From Pacificibacter maritimus (GTDB taxonomy: Bacteria > Pseudomonadota > Alphaproteobacteria > Rhodobacterales > Rhodobacteraceae): a stretch of DNA of 64,000 nucleotides. The position numbers were made by a program, and so were the translations under genes. Below the pieces are notes generated by a model that was not told where the DNA came from, searched no databases, and saw only the letters and a list, made by a program, of their open reading frames with translations. The stretch is from NCBI RefSeq assembly GCF_003814915.1, contig NZ_RKQK01000003.1:372001-436000 (forward strand). Direction: 5' to 3'. Below are positions 34,289 to 42,824 of this stretch, in pieces. Position 1 is the stretch's first letter; each line of letters opens with the position of its first letter.

Positions 34289-34317
34289 GTGACGCCGACC
34301 CAAAGGGCCGACGCCAC
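34289..34317. promoter_or_regulatory. intercistronic stem-loop between dctP and dctQ
   Basis: Bases 34289-34301 pair with 34305-34317 in a 13-bp stem (three G-U pairs on the transcribed strand) with a 3-nt loop, immediately after dctP. It fits the same role as the other loops that follow binding-protein genes in this window. Confidence 0.65.
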
Positions 34318-34332
34318 AGTCGAGTAGGGGAA

Positions 34333-35337
34333 TTACTCGATACCAGCAGCCACTCGCAATTTGCCCATGATTTCAGGGCCTACGAGTTTTTCCATTTCAG
34401 GCCATTCAGTTTCATAAATAATCGCTTTTGCAGCTTCCATTTCAGCGTCAGACAAATTCACGATGTTCACACCAGCTTCTTCTGCTTTTGCCAAAAATTC
34501 GTTGCTTTTTGCTTCAGCTTCTTCCCATGAAGCTTCGATCACTTCGTCAGCAACAGATTGGATTTTCGCTGCATCTTCTTCAGCGAGATCATCCCACCAG
34601 TCTTTGCTTACAAGCCAGAACGCTGTCTCGAAATAGTCGTTGGTTAGGATGTTTGTTTCCAACACGTCGCGCATATTGTATGTTTCAACAGCTGTTGAAA
34701 ATGAACGTGCGTCAACAGTACCGAGCTGCAAAGCCGTGTAGACTTCAGACAATGGGATTGGCACAGCGGAGAAACCGAGGTTTGTAAAACGGTCGACCGC
34801 AATTGCAACACCAGGAACGCGGATTTTGATGCCGCTGCCGTCAGCTGGCAATGTTGTTGGAACTTTTCCAACGCCTTTGCGGATCACAACAGACCCAAAA
34901 TCAGTTGGGATAAGGCCAATCGCGTGTAGGTCTAGATCATGAAGAATGTCATTGTAGATGCCGAGCATGTCAGAACCAGGGCCGTAGACTTTTTTCGCAT
35001 CTTCCCAGTTGGAAACCACGTAACCGAGCCAAGACAAGTCAAGACGCTGATCGAAATCAGACGCGCCCCATGTCAATGACATTGGCACAACACCTTGCAT
35101 GGATTGCTCGAACAATGATGTCCAGTCACCCAAATCACCAGCAGGGTGGTAGTCAACTTCAAGACCAGAATCATCACCAAGCTTTTCCATGAATGACTCA
35201 GAAATTGAGTGGAACACGTGATCTGTGTTCATTCCATGTGCCAAAATGAATGACTCATCAGCGGTTGCTGAAGTCGCGCCAGCTATAAGCGCCGCACCAG
35301 AGACAGCCGAAAGGACTAAGTTTTTAAAAGCGTTCAT
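34333..35337 (-). CDS. TRAP transporter substrate-binding protein, DctP type
   Basis: The 334-residue periplasmic protein begins MNAFKNLVLSAVSGAALIAG with a signal peptide of about 25 residues ending in SATA. DctP hallmarks are FILAHGMNTDHVFHSISESFMEKL, the substrate arginine region GIKIRVPGVAIAVDRFTNLG and PIPLSEVYTALQLGTVDARS. The ATG at 35337 is chosen for its upstream GGGAG; the ATG at 35358 would precede an untypical hydrophilic stretch. It starts the TRAP operon, divergent from gabT. Confidence 0.9.
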   Translation of the reverse strand: MNAFKNLVLSAVSGAALIAGATSATADESFILAHGMNTDHVFHSISESFMEKLGDDSGLEVDYHPAGDLGDWTSLFEQSMQGVVPMSLTWGASDFDQRLDLSWLGYVVSNWEDAKKVYGPGSDMLGIYNDILHDLDLHAIGLIPTDFGSVVIRKGVGKVPTTLPADGSGIKIRVPGVAIAVDRFTNLGFSAVPIPLSEVYTALQLGTVDARSFSTAVETYNMRDVLETNILTNDYFETAFWLVSKDWWDDLAEEDAAKIQSVADEVIEASWEEAEAKSNEFLAKAEEAGVNIVNLSDAEMEAAKAIIYETEWPEMEKLVGPEIMGKLRVAAGIE

Positions 35338-35756
35338 TTGAAACTCCCAGATTTTCATTTTTTTGTTGTTCGCACAGCCAAATTGAACAGGTAATTAAAA
35401 ATAATCAACATCTTTTTGCTTTCACACATCTCAGCTACGCAAAATCTGGTATTTTTCGTTAAATTCTTCACTCTTGGCTTCTTTTAGCATCACACGCTGA
35501 AAACCAGAGTCTAAAAAATTGTCAGCTGACAAATCGCCACAATCGGTAAAAGGCGCGCAAACCGACCTGATTCCATCACTTAAACGCACAATATCCGCTT
35601 AAAATTACCGCAGATGCCCCAAAAAAGGCCACAACCACTGCGCCCGAGTCGCGACAATCGTCACCTCAAGTTATGATCAAAATAATAAACAATATTGTTG
35701 TTATAATAGACAAGCCACGCTAGCCTGAGTGCAAATCGAACAGCAAAGGCTTCACC
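35338..35756. promoter_or_regulatory. divergent promoter region of TRAP operon and gabT with two palindromes
   Basis: The 419-nt interval is AT-rich and gene-free. It contains a perfect 14-bp palindrome TTGTCAGCTGACAA (35519-35532) and a perfect 12-bp palindrome AACAATATTGTT (35688-35699). A TATAAT at 35702-35707 is a likely -10 box for gabT, so the second palindrome overlaps the spacer region of that promoter, a position suited to repression. Either palindrome could be the site of the XRE-cupin regulator. Confidence 0.55.
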
Positions 35757-37046
35757 ATGAACAATGCACAAATCTCTGCCCGCAAAGACAACGCCATCGC
35801 CAAAGGCATTGGAATGCAAACACAAATCTACGCTGACAAAGCGTTGAACTCCGAAGTTTGGGATGTCGAAGGCAACCGCTACATCGACTTTGCCGCGGGA
35901 ATCGCCGTGGTCAACACGGGGCATTGCCATCCAGCCATTATCAAAGCCGTACAAGATCAAGCAGCGCGGTTCACCCACACCTGCCATCAAGTTTTGCCCT
36001 ATGAAAACTATGTGCATCTTGCTGAACGCCTAAATGAACTCACACCTGGCGACTTTGAGAAAAAGACAGCCTTTGTCACAACGGGCGCCGAAGCAGTAGA
36101 AAACGCCGTTAAAATCGCGCGCGCGCACACAGGCCGCTCCGCCGTGATCGCATTTGGCGGTGGCTTTCACGGCCGCACGTTTATGGGCATGGCGCTTACA
36201 GGTAAAGTCGTTCCCTATAAGCAAGGCTTTGGCGCAATGATGCCAGACGTGTACCATGTGCCATTTCCAATCGAGTTGCACGGCACATCAACACAAGATT
36301 CACTGGATGCGCTGAACAAGTTGTTCAAAGCTGACCTTGATCCTAGTCGTGTCGCTGCAATGATCTTTGAACCCGTGCAGGGCGAAGGCGGCTTCTACCC
36401 CGCCCCTGCTGACTTCGTTCGTGAAGTCCGCGCATTGTGCGATGAACATGGGATCGTGATGATTGCTGACGAAATTCAAACTGGATTTGCCCGCACAGGA
36501 ACTGTCTTTGCAATGAATGGCTATGACGTTGCCCCAGACCTGACCACGATGGCCAAAGGTTTGGCAGGCGGACTGCCTTTGGCTGCCGTTTGCGGCAAAG
36601 CGTCGATCATGGATGCAGCCCAACCGGGCGGTCTTGGCGGCACCTACGGTGGAAACCCATTGGGCATCGCAGCCTCTCATGCAGTTTTAGATGTCATCAA
36701 AGACGAAGACCTGTGCGCGCGCGCAACTGAGCTGGGGTCACGTTTAAAACAGCGCCTCGAATCCATTCGCGCCCGCACACCAGAGATCGCTGATGTACGT
36801 GGGCCTGGCTTTATGGTCGCAGCAGAGTTCAATACAGCCGACGGATCAGCACCAAACCCCGAAATGACAGCGGCAGTCCGCGCAGAAGCCCTGTCACGGG
36901 GACTTATCTTATTGACCTGTGGCGTCTACGGTAACGTCGTTCGCTTCCTTGCGCCTTTGACCATTCCCGACGACATCATGGCAGAGGCACTTGATATTCT
37001 TGAAGCTTCAATTGACGCAGTGAAAGGAAAGCAAAATGCCAGCTAA
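35757..37046 (+). CDS. gabT: 4-aminobutyrate aminotransferase (class III, PLP)
   Basis: GabT transfers the amino group of 4-aminobutyrate to 2-oxoglutarate and gives succinate semialdehyde. The 429-residue protein has the class III features TGAEAVENAVKIARAHTG, the PLP aspartate in IADEIQTGFARTG and the Schiff-base lysine in TMAKGLAGGLPLAAV (about residue 268). It overlaps gabD by 11 bases. Related omega-amino acids such as 5-aminovalerate could also be substrates. The divergent TRAP importer may supply the substrate (inference). Confidence 0.92.
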   Translation: MNNAQISARKDNAIAKGIGMQTQIYADKALNSEVWDVEGNRYIDFAAGIAVVNTGHCHPAIIKAVQDQAARFTHTCHQVLPYENYVHLAERLNELTPGDFEKKTAFVTTGAEAVENAVKIARAHTGRSAVIAFGGGFHGRTFMGMALTGKVVPYKQGFGAMMPDVYHVPFPIELHGTSTQDSLDALNKLFKADLDPSRVAAMIFEPVQGEGGFYPAPADFVREVRALCDEHGIVMIADEIQTGFARTGTVFAMNGYDVAPDLTTMAKGLAGGLPLAAVCGKASIMDAAQPGGLGGTYGGNPLGIAASHAVLDVIKDEDLCARATELGSRLKQRLESIRARTPEIADVRGPGFMVAAEFNTADGSAPNPEMTAAVRAEALSRGLILLTCGVYGNVVRFLAPLTIPDDIMAEALDILEASIDAVKGKQNAS

Positions 37047-38508
37047 AGCGAAGATCCTATCCCTGAATGATCCCAGCCTTTTAGAAACACGCGCCTATGT
37101 CGATGGCGCTTGGGTTACCGCCTCAAAGACCTTTGACGTGCGCAACCCTTCCACGGGCGATGTGATTGCACAGGTGAGTGATTTAACAGCCGCCGACACA
37201 GCCAAGGCGATTGATGCGGCTTATGCAGCAAAAGCGGATTGGGCAGCGCAGACAGGCAAAGAACGCTCAGCTATCTTGCGCAAGTGGTTTGATTTGATTG
37301 TCGAAAATGCTGACGATTTGGCCACGATTTTGACCAGTGAAATGGGCAAACCATGGGCCGAGGCGCGCGGTGAAATCATGTATGGCGCAGGCTACATCGA
37401 ATGGTTCGCAGAAGAAGCAAAACGCATTTACGGCGATACCATTCCAGGCCACCAGCGCGACAAACGCATTGTTGTGCTCAAGCAACCTGTTGGTGTTGTA
37501 GGCTCGATCACGCCTTGGAATTTTCCAAACGCGATGATTGCACGCAAGGTCGCCCCAGCTTTGGCTGTGGGCTGTACTTTCGTGGCACGTCCAGCAGAAC
37601 TGACGCCGCTTTCAGCGCTGGCCATGGCGGTATTGGCGGAACGTGCGGGCATTCCCGCTGGCGTGTTCAATGTTATCCCATCAACAGATAGTGCAGGCGT
37701 GGGGCAAGAACTTTGCGCCAATGAAAAAGTCGCCAAGATCACCTTCACAGGTTCGACACGTGTTGGCAAAATCTTGATGAAACAGTGTTCCGACACGATC
37801 AAAAAGATGTCTTTGGAGCTAGGCGGCAATGCTCCGTTTATTGTATTCGATGATGCAGATATAGATGCGGCTGTCGAAGGCGCTATGATCGCTAAATTCC
37901 GCAACAATGGCCAAACCTGCGTCTGCGCCAACCGTATTTACGTGCAGTCTGGCGTATACGATACCTTTGCTGAAAAACTGAAAGCCAAAACCGCAAGTCT
38001 GGCGATTGGCGATGGGTTTGCAGATGGCATCACCACAGGCCCGCTGATCAACACAGCGGCCAAAGAAAAAGTCGAAGATCACATTCAAGATGCGGTGTCC
38101 AAGGGCGCGAATGTCATCTTGGGTGGCAAGCCATCCAACCTTGGCGGAACGTTCTTTGAACCCACCGTCTTGACGGGCGTGACCCCCGACATGAAAGTGT
38201 CTGTCGAAGAAACTTTTGGCCCTGTCGCACCCTTGTTTAAATTCGAAGATGAAGCCGATGTGATCAACATGGCCAATGACAGCGAATTTGGCTTAGCCGC
38301 CTATTTCTACAGCCGCGACTTGGCCCGTGTTTGGCGTGTATCTGAAGCATTGGAAACAGGTATGGTCGGCGTGAATACAGGGTTGATTTCCACAGAAGTC
38401 GCCCCATTCGGTGGCATCAAGCAATCAGGCTTGGGCCGCGAAGGATCAAAATACGGGACCGAAGATTTCTTAGAAATTAAATACGTGTGCATGGGTGAAA
38501 TCGCCTAG
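37036..38508 (+). CDS. gabD: succinate-semialdehyde dehydrogenase, NAD(P)+
   Basis: GabD oxidises succinate semialdehyde to succinate, finishing 4-aminobutyrate breakdown. The 490-residue aldehyde dehydrogenase has PWNFPNAMIARKVAPALAVGC, the catalytic glutamate in LELGGNAPFIVFDDAD (about 260-275) and the nucleophilic cysteine in NNGQTCVCANR (about 295). An unusual point is FVARPAELTPLSALAM, where most relatives have K(P)A in the cofactor-binding position: R replaces the lysine. The start is the ATG inside the end of gabT, preceded by AAAGGA. Confidence 0.92.
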   Translation: MPAKAKILSLNDPSLLETRAYVDGAWVTASKTFDVRNPSTGDVIAQVSDLTAADTAKAIDAAYAAKADWAAQTGKERSAILRKWFDLIVENADDLATILTSEMGKPWAEARGEIMYGAGYIEWFAEEAKRIYGDTIPGHQRDKRIVVLKQPVGVVGSITPWNFPNAMIARKVAPALAVGCTFVARPAELTPLSALAMAVLAERAGIPAGVFNVIPSTDSAGVGQELCANEKVAKITFTGSTRVGKILMKQCSDTIKKMSLELGGNAPFIVFDDADIDAAVEGAMIAKFRNNGQTCVCANRIYVQSGVYDTFAEKLKAKTASLAIGDGFADGITTGPLINTAAKEKVEDHIQDAVSKGANVILGGKPSNLGGTFFEPTVLTGVTPDMKVSVEETFGPVAPLFKFEDEADVINMANDSEFGLAAYFYSRDLARVWRVSEALETGMVGVNTGLISTEVAPFGGIKQSGLGREGSKYGTEDFLEIKYVCMGEIA

Positions 38509-38513
38509 CAAGC

Positions 38514-38540
38514 GGCGCGGCCTACCACCATGGCCGCGCC
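38514..38540 (+). terminator. hairpin after gabD
   Basis: GGCGCGGCC (38514-38522) pairs perfectly with GGCCGCGCC (38532-38540) around a 9-nt loop, six bases after the gabD stop. No T-run follows. Confidence 0.5.
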
Positions 38541-39074
38541 CTCTCACTCTGCCGATCCGAATGACTGGCGGTGCATAGCTGTAAGATACCAACGCCCCAA
38601 ACAAAAAGCATACGCATAAGGTCACGCTCATGGTTCTATGTCGAACCAATGCCGTGCAACGGGCCTCATTGAAAAAGCGCACTCTATAATTGTGTGAACA
38701 TACCAGTGCTTTTTGATAGTCTTGGAAAAGGCGTCAACTGCGCATTCAGGATGCACCTTAAACTCGCAGCACTTGCCTGTGCACCTGCCCCCAATCAGCA
38801 TCCACCCGAAGATGGCGGAGACACCCGCGATAAGGTCGGTGATCTGATTTCGCAACTTCAACAGACCGATCACATGCTGGAGGCAAAGGACGCCCTGCGT
38901 GGGCTGGTGGATATCACTGTAGGGATTGAACCTACGACCCCGAGTACATGTTTAAATGCATGGGGCATTGCCTTGGCACTGTTCAGTTATCAAGGGGATC
39001 CTTTTCACAAACCATAGAGCCGCGCGCAACACCAATGACGCGCCACGCTCAATAACCAAAACGGCATTGCATTC
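38541..39074. other. gene-free stretch between gabD and a thioesterase gene
   Basis: Short open frames exist on both strands, but none has a convincing ribosome binding site, codon pattern or family resemblance. The only recognisable item is the tRNA-like 3' end at 38905-38945. The stretch has the look of a scar left by an excised or decayed insert. Confidence 0.5.
38905..38945 (-). other. orphan tRNA 3' end (T-arm, acceptor strand and CCA)
   Basis: On the minus strand a T-arm is complete: stem GTAGG/CCTAC with loop TTCAATC (38919-38935). It is followed by eight bases and CCA, as in the 3' end of a tRNA, and preceded by GGGTC as a variable loop. A matching 5' acceptor strand (TATCACT) and D-arm are not found upstream, so it is not a whole tRNA. 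Integrative elements that insert in tRNA genes leave such 3' copies, so this may be an attachment-site relic. It could also be chance. Confidence 0.4.
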
Positions 39075-39491
39075 CTATGCAAGCTCGGGATGCAAATACC
39101 GCTCCAAACCTGCGCGACAGTCATCTGGCCATGGATGCGACTTATGATCTTTGGTTGATGTCATCACAATGAGCTGCTCGATTGTCCAAATGATCTCCCC
39201 ATCCACCGTCACAACGGTATAAAGGTCCAAAGATGACTTCCCAATGCGACGGACATGAACGGCGAAATCTAAAGTATCGCCATAAACGGCCGGCTTTTTG
39301 AATTCGATGTTCATTTTCACGCTGGGCAGGCCGAGGTGACGTTCAAACATAAGCTCTTTCCAAGTCACGCCAAAGGACGCGAACATGGCCTCGTTCACAT
39401 CAACAAGGTAGGATAAATACGCGGGATGGTAGGCGATTCCTGTGAGGTCACAATCGCCAAAACGCATAGGCTTGGAAATGTTGAACGGCAT
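39075..39491 (-). CDS. hotdog-fold acyl-CoA thioesterase (4-hydroxybenzoyl-CoA thioesterase family)
   Basis: The 138-residue protein has the 4HBT pattern: RFGDCDLTGIAYHPAYLSYL with the catalytic-type aspartate (about D13-D15), followed by SVKMNIEFKKPAVYGDTLDF. Such enzymes hydrolyse aromatic or short acyl-CoA thioesters. It is divergent from the aminobenzoyl-CoA monooxygenase gene across 307 nt, which suggests a role in rescuing CoA from blocked aromatic thioesters. The ATG follows AAAGGA. Confidence 0.88.
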   Translation of the reverse strand: MPFNISKPMRFGDCDLTGIAYHPAYLSYLVDVNEAMFASFGVTWKELMFERHLGLPSVKMNIEFKKPAVYGDTLDFAVHVRRIGKSSLDLYTVVTVDGEIIWTIEQLIVMTSTKDHKSHPWPDDCRAGLERYLHPELA

Positions 39492-39798
39492 CTGATGTCC
39501 TTTAAACTTGAGGGGCGCGGGCCAGATCGACCCTTCTTTATAATTTATGTTTAAAATTTATTTAGTTGTCAAATAGCTTATAATCTCTTGGTTCAAGCAT
39601 ATAGAAAACTGTGCGTAAAATGCTTACTTTTGACCCAAAAAATTCGGATAATACGCAGGGATACACGGAAAGCCGCGCAGCCTTGGGAAATCTCATTGAC
39701 ATGCAAGGCGGTAGAATTTAACTTTAAGATTAAAGTAAATTGACTTTGAGACAGCCTGCCCAAGCCAGACAGGCGCGACATCTATAAAGGACTTAGCC
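39492..39798. promoter_or_regulatory. divergent promoter region with strong AT-rich palindrome
   Basis: ACTTTAA and TTAAAGT form a perfect 7-bp inverted repeat around GA (39721-39736). It extends to an almost symmetric 27-nt element at 39715-39741, about 60 nt upstream of the monooxygenase gene. Another AT-rich dyad-like stretch (ATGTTTAAAATTTAT) lies near 39547. A regulator of the catabolic operon may bind here; the MarR gene at 44157 is one candidate although its own promoter carries a different repeat. Confidence 0.45.
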
Positions 39799-42084
39799 AT
39801 GAAGACAGCGATTCTCGGCGGCGGGCCAGCGGGCCTATACTTTGCGATTTCTATGATGTTGCGTGACACCACCCACGACATCACGGTCTTCGAGCGCAAC
39901 AAACCAGATGACACATTCGGTTGGGGCGTGGTGCTGTCTGATGAAACGATGTCAAATTTCGAAGACAACGATCCAGTTTCTGAAAAAATGATCCGCGACA
40001 GTTTTGCCTATTGGGACGATGTCAAAACCGTGCGGGGCGACGAGGAAATGGTATCCAGCGGTCACGGGTTTTGCGGCATTGGACGCAAAAAACTGCTGCT
40101 GTTGCTGCAAGAACGCGCGCGCGAGCTCGGCGTTAAGCTGGAATTTGAAACCAACATTTCAGCCGAAAACATTCATCAGCTAAAGGATCAATACGATGTT
40201 GTCGTCGCAGCAGACGGGCTAAATTCCGCTACGCGCACAACATTCGAAGACAAGTTTCAGCCGCAGATCGATATGCGTCGCAATCACTTTGTGTGGCTCG
40301 GCACCCACCAAAAATTCGACGACGCCTTTACGTTTATTTTTGAAGACACAGAGCACGGTTGGATTTGGGCGCACGCCTATCAATTCGACGACGACACAGC
40401 GACCTTTATCGTTGAATGTGGGCCTGAGACCTACAAGGCCTTTGGCTTTGACACCCTGTCGCAGCAAGGCAGCATTGCCTTATGCGAAAAGATTTTTGCC
40501 AAACATCTGGGCGGCCACTCATTGATGACCAACGCCAATCACATCCGCGGCTCAGCTTGGATCAAATTCCCGCGTGTGACCTGCGAAAACTGGTACTTCG
40601 ACAATGTCGTGCTGCTTGGCGACGCGTCAGCGACAGCGCATTTTTCCATCGGATCGGGGTCCAAGCTTGGCATGGAAAGCGCCATCATGCTGGCCGAAGA
40701 GTTGAACGCGAACAAGACGCTGCCAGATGCGCTGAAAACCTATCAAGACGAGCGCAAACTCCAAGTGTTGCGCGTGACATCCGCAGCACGCAATTCGACA
40801 GAGTGGTTCGAAGATGTCGAACGTTACCTTACCCTCGACATGATGCAGCTCACCTACGGGATGCTGACGCGATCCCAGCGGATCAGCCACGAAAACTTGC
40901 GGATGCGCGACCCTAAATGGCTGGCGTCCGCAGAAGAATGGTTCCAAAAACAAGCAGGCAGCACTTCCAAACGCAGTCCGATGTTTGCCCCGTTTAAACT
41001 GGGCGATATGGAGCTTGAAAACCGTGTCGTCGTCTCTCCAATGGCGCAATATAAGGCGACAGACGGCATGCCGAACGACTGGCATTTTGTGCACTACGCA
41101 GAACGCGCCAAAGGTGGTGCCGCGCTGGTGTTTACTGAGATGCTTTGTGTCAGCATGCAAGGGCGCATCACACCAGGCTGCCCATGCCTGACCCCTGAAC
41201 AGGTGCCCGCTTGGAGGCGCCTGACAGATTTCGCGCATAACGAAACCAAAGCGAAAATCTGTGCGCAGATCGGTCATGCTGGCCGCAAAGGATCGACCCG
41301 CTTGGCGTGGGATGGCATCGACAAGCCCCTGCCCGAGGGCGAAAACTGGGATCTTTTGTCTGCCTCGGCACTGCCATTGATGGAGGGCAATGTTGTGCCC
41401 AAAGAAATGGATCGCGCCGATATGGATTTGGTCACAGAGCAGTTTGTTGCATCAGTCAAAGCCGCTGATGCTGCGGGCTTTGATATGATCGAAATGCACG
41501 CGGCCCACGGGTATCTGTTGGCCTCCTTTATCTCGCCCGTGACGAACAAACGCAGCGATGAGTATGGCGGCAGCTTAGAAAACCGCATGCGCTATCCGCT
41601 TGAAGTCTTTCATGCGATGCGCGCCGCTTGGCCTGCTGAAAAACCGATGACGGTGCGTATTTCTGCCCATGACTGGATTGAAGAAGGCGGCATCACGCCA
41701 CAAGACGCCGTTGCCATCGCGCAGATGTTTAAGGACGCAGGCGTCACCGCAATGAACGTGTCATCTGGCCAAACAGACAAGGCCGAAAAGCCAATTTACG
41801 GTCGGATGTTCCAAGTGCCATTCTCAGATCGCGTGCGCAATGAAGTGGGCATTCCAACCTTGGTTGCGGGCAATATCTATGAACCGGATCACGTCAATTC
41901 CACACTGATGGCTGGTCGTGCAGATCTGGTGCTTTTGGCACGCCCGCATTTGGCCGACCCCTATTGGACGCTGCATGCGGCTGTTGAATTGGGCGACACA
42001 GAGCAAGAGTGGCCCGCACCATATGAGGGCGGCAAACGCCAAGCCAACACTTTGGCCGAACGCGCGAAAGCGATGGCAACATGA
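39799..42084 (+). CDS. bifunctional aminobenzoyl-CoA/salicylyl-CoA-type monooxygenase-reductase
   Basis: The 761-residue protein fuses two flavoenzymes. The N-terminal half is an FAD aromatic hydroxylase (GGGPAG at 7-12, then the GDASATAHFSIGSGSKLGMESA flavin motif near 274-295). From about residue 394 it is an old-yellow-enzyme-type NADH:flavin oxidoreductase (MFAPFKLGDMELENR; HAAHGYLLASFISPVTNKR near 566). This architecture is known in 2-aminobenzoyl-CoA monooxygenase/reductase, which hydroxylates and then reduces the ring of anthraniloyl-CoA, and in salicylyl-CoA 5-hydroxylase-like proteins. The isatin hydrolase and RidA nearby favour the aminobenzoyl substrate. It heads a five-gene operon. 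Confidence 0.88.
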   Translation: MKTAILGGGPAGLYFAISMMLRDTTHDITVFERNKPDDTFGWGVVLSDETMSNFEDNDPVSEKMIRDSFAYWDDVKTVRGDEEMVSSGHGFCGIGRKKLLLLLQERARELGVKLEFETNISAENIHQLKDQYDVVVAADGLNSATRTTFEDKFQPQIDMRRNHFVWLGTHQKFDDAFTFIFEDTEHGWIWAHAYQFDDDTATFIVECGPETYKAFGFDTLSQQGSIALCEKIFAKHLGGHSLMTNANHIRGSAWIKFPRVTCENWYFDNVVLLGDASATAHFSIGSGSKLGMESAIMLAEELNANKTLPDALKTYQDERKLQVLRVTSAARNSTEWFEDVERYLTLDMMQLTYGMLTRSQRISHENLRMRDPKWLASAEEWFQKQAGSTSKRSPMFAPFKLGDMELENRVVVSPMAQYKATDGMPNDWHFVHYAERAKGGAALVFTEMLCVSMQGRITPGCPCLTPEQVPAWRRLTDFAHNETKAKICAQIGHAGRKGSTRLAWDGIDKPLPEGENWDLLSASALPLMEGNVVPKEMDRADMDLVTEQFVASVKAADAAGFDMIEMHAAHGYLLASFISPVTNKRSDEYGGSLENRMRYPLEVFHAMRAAWPAEKPMTVRISAHDWIEEGGITPQDAVAIAQMFKDAGVTAMNVSSGQTDKAEKPIYGRMFQVPFSDRVRNEVGIPTLVAGNIYEPDHVNSTLMAGRADLVLLARPHLADPYWTLHAAVELGDTEQEWPAPYEGGKRQANTLAERAKAMAT

Positions 42085-42824
42085 GTCTGCACGGCAAAAC
42101 CGCTTTTGTGACCGGGGGCGGCTCAGGCGTGGGCGCGGTGATCGCGGTCATGCTGGCCGAGGCTGGCGCCTCCGTCACGATCTGTGGGCGCAGAATTGCA
42201 CCTTTGCAAAGCATCGCGGTAAAACATGACAACATCACAGCCGTCGTCTGCGACATCACAGATGAAGCCGCCATATCTCAAGCCATTGCCACGGCGGAAC
42301 CCGATATCGTCGTCGCCAATGCAGGTGCCTCTGAAAGCGCGCCGTTTGTACGCACGGAACTGGCAGCGTTTGAGCGCATGATGTCTGTGAATGTCACAGG
42401 TACGTTTTTGACGCTGCGCGAAGGTGCGAAGGCCATGAATGGCAAACCATGGGGGCGGCTGATCGCGATCGCCTCCACTGCTGGCCTCAAAGGTTATCCT
42501 TATGTGGCCCCCTACGCGGCTGCCAAACATGCTGTGGTTGGTATGGTGAAATCTGTCGCTTTGGAGCTGGCGCGCAAAGACATCACAGTCAACGCAATCT
42601 GCCCAGGCTTTTTGGATACCGAAATGACCGAGCGTTCCATCGCCAATATCGTCGAGAAAACGGGTCGCAGCTATGAAGACGCGCGCGGCAGCTTAGAGGC
42701 GACAAACCCCATGCACAAATTGGTGCCGCCAGAAGACGTGGCCCATGCGGTTTTATGGCTGTGCGCGCAAGGGTCGGATATGATCACAGGTCAGTGCATA
42801 TCAGTCTCAGGGGGCGAAACGTGA
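42081..42824 (+). CDS. SDR-family oxidoreductase (3-hydroxyacyl-CoA dehydrogenase-like)
   Basis: The 247-residue short-chain dehydrogenase has the cofactor motif TGGGSGVG (11-18), the NAG motif (VVANAGAS) and the catalytic Tyr-Lys of YAAAKHAVVGMVKS. It overlaps the monooxygenase gene by four bases and the following thioesterase gene by three or four. It probably oxidises or reduces a hydroxylated cyclic CoA intermediate made by the monooxygenase-reductase; the exact step is not known. Confidence 0.88.
   Translation: MSLHGKTAFVTGGGSGVGAVIAVMLAEAGASVTICGRRIAPLQSIAVKHDNITAVVCDITDEAAISQAIATAEPDIVVANAGASESAPFVRTELAAFERMMSVNVTGTFLTLREGAKAMNGKPWGRLIAIASTAGLKGYPYVAPYAAAKHAVVGMVKSVALELARKDITVNAICPGFLDTEMTERSIANIVEKTGRSYEDARGSLEATNPMHKLVPPEDVAHAVLWLCAQGSDMITGQCISVSGGET

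Noticed and set aside
38628-38873. 81-codon minus-strand frame
   Set aside because: No ribosome binding site, irregular composition, and it lies in the gene-free scar region.
38694-39017. 107-codon plus-strand frame containing GIEPTTPSTC
   Set aside because: The GIEPTTP motif is a common artefact of reading a tRNA 3' end in the opposite sense, and that element is present at 38905-38945. No binding site or homology supports a protein.
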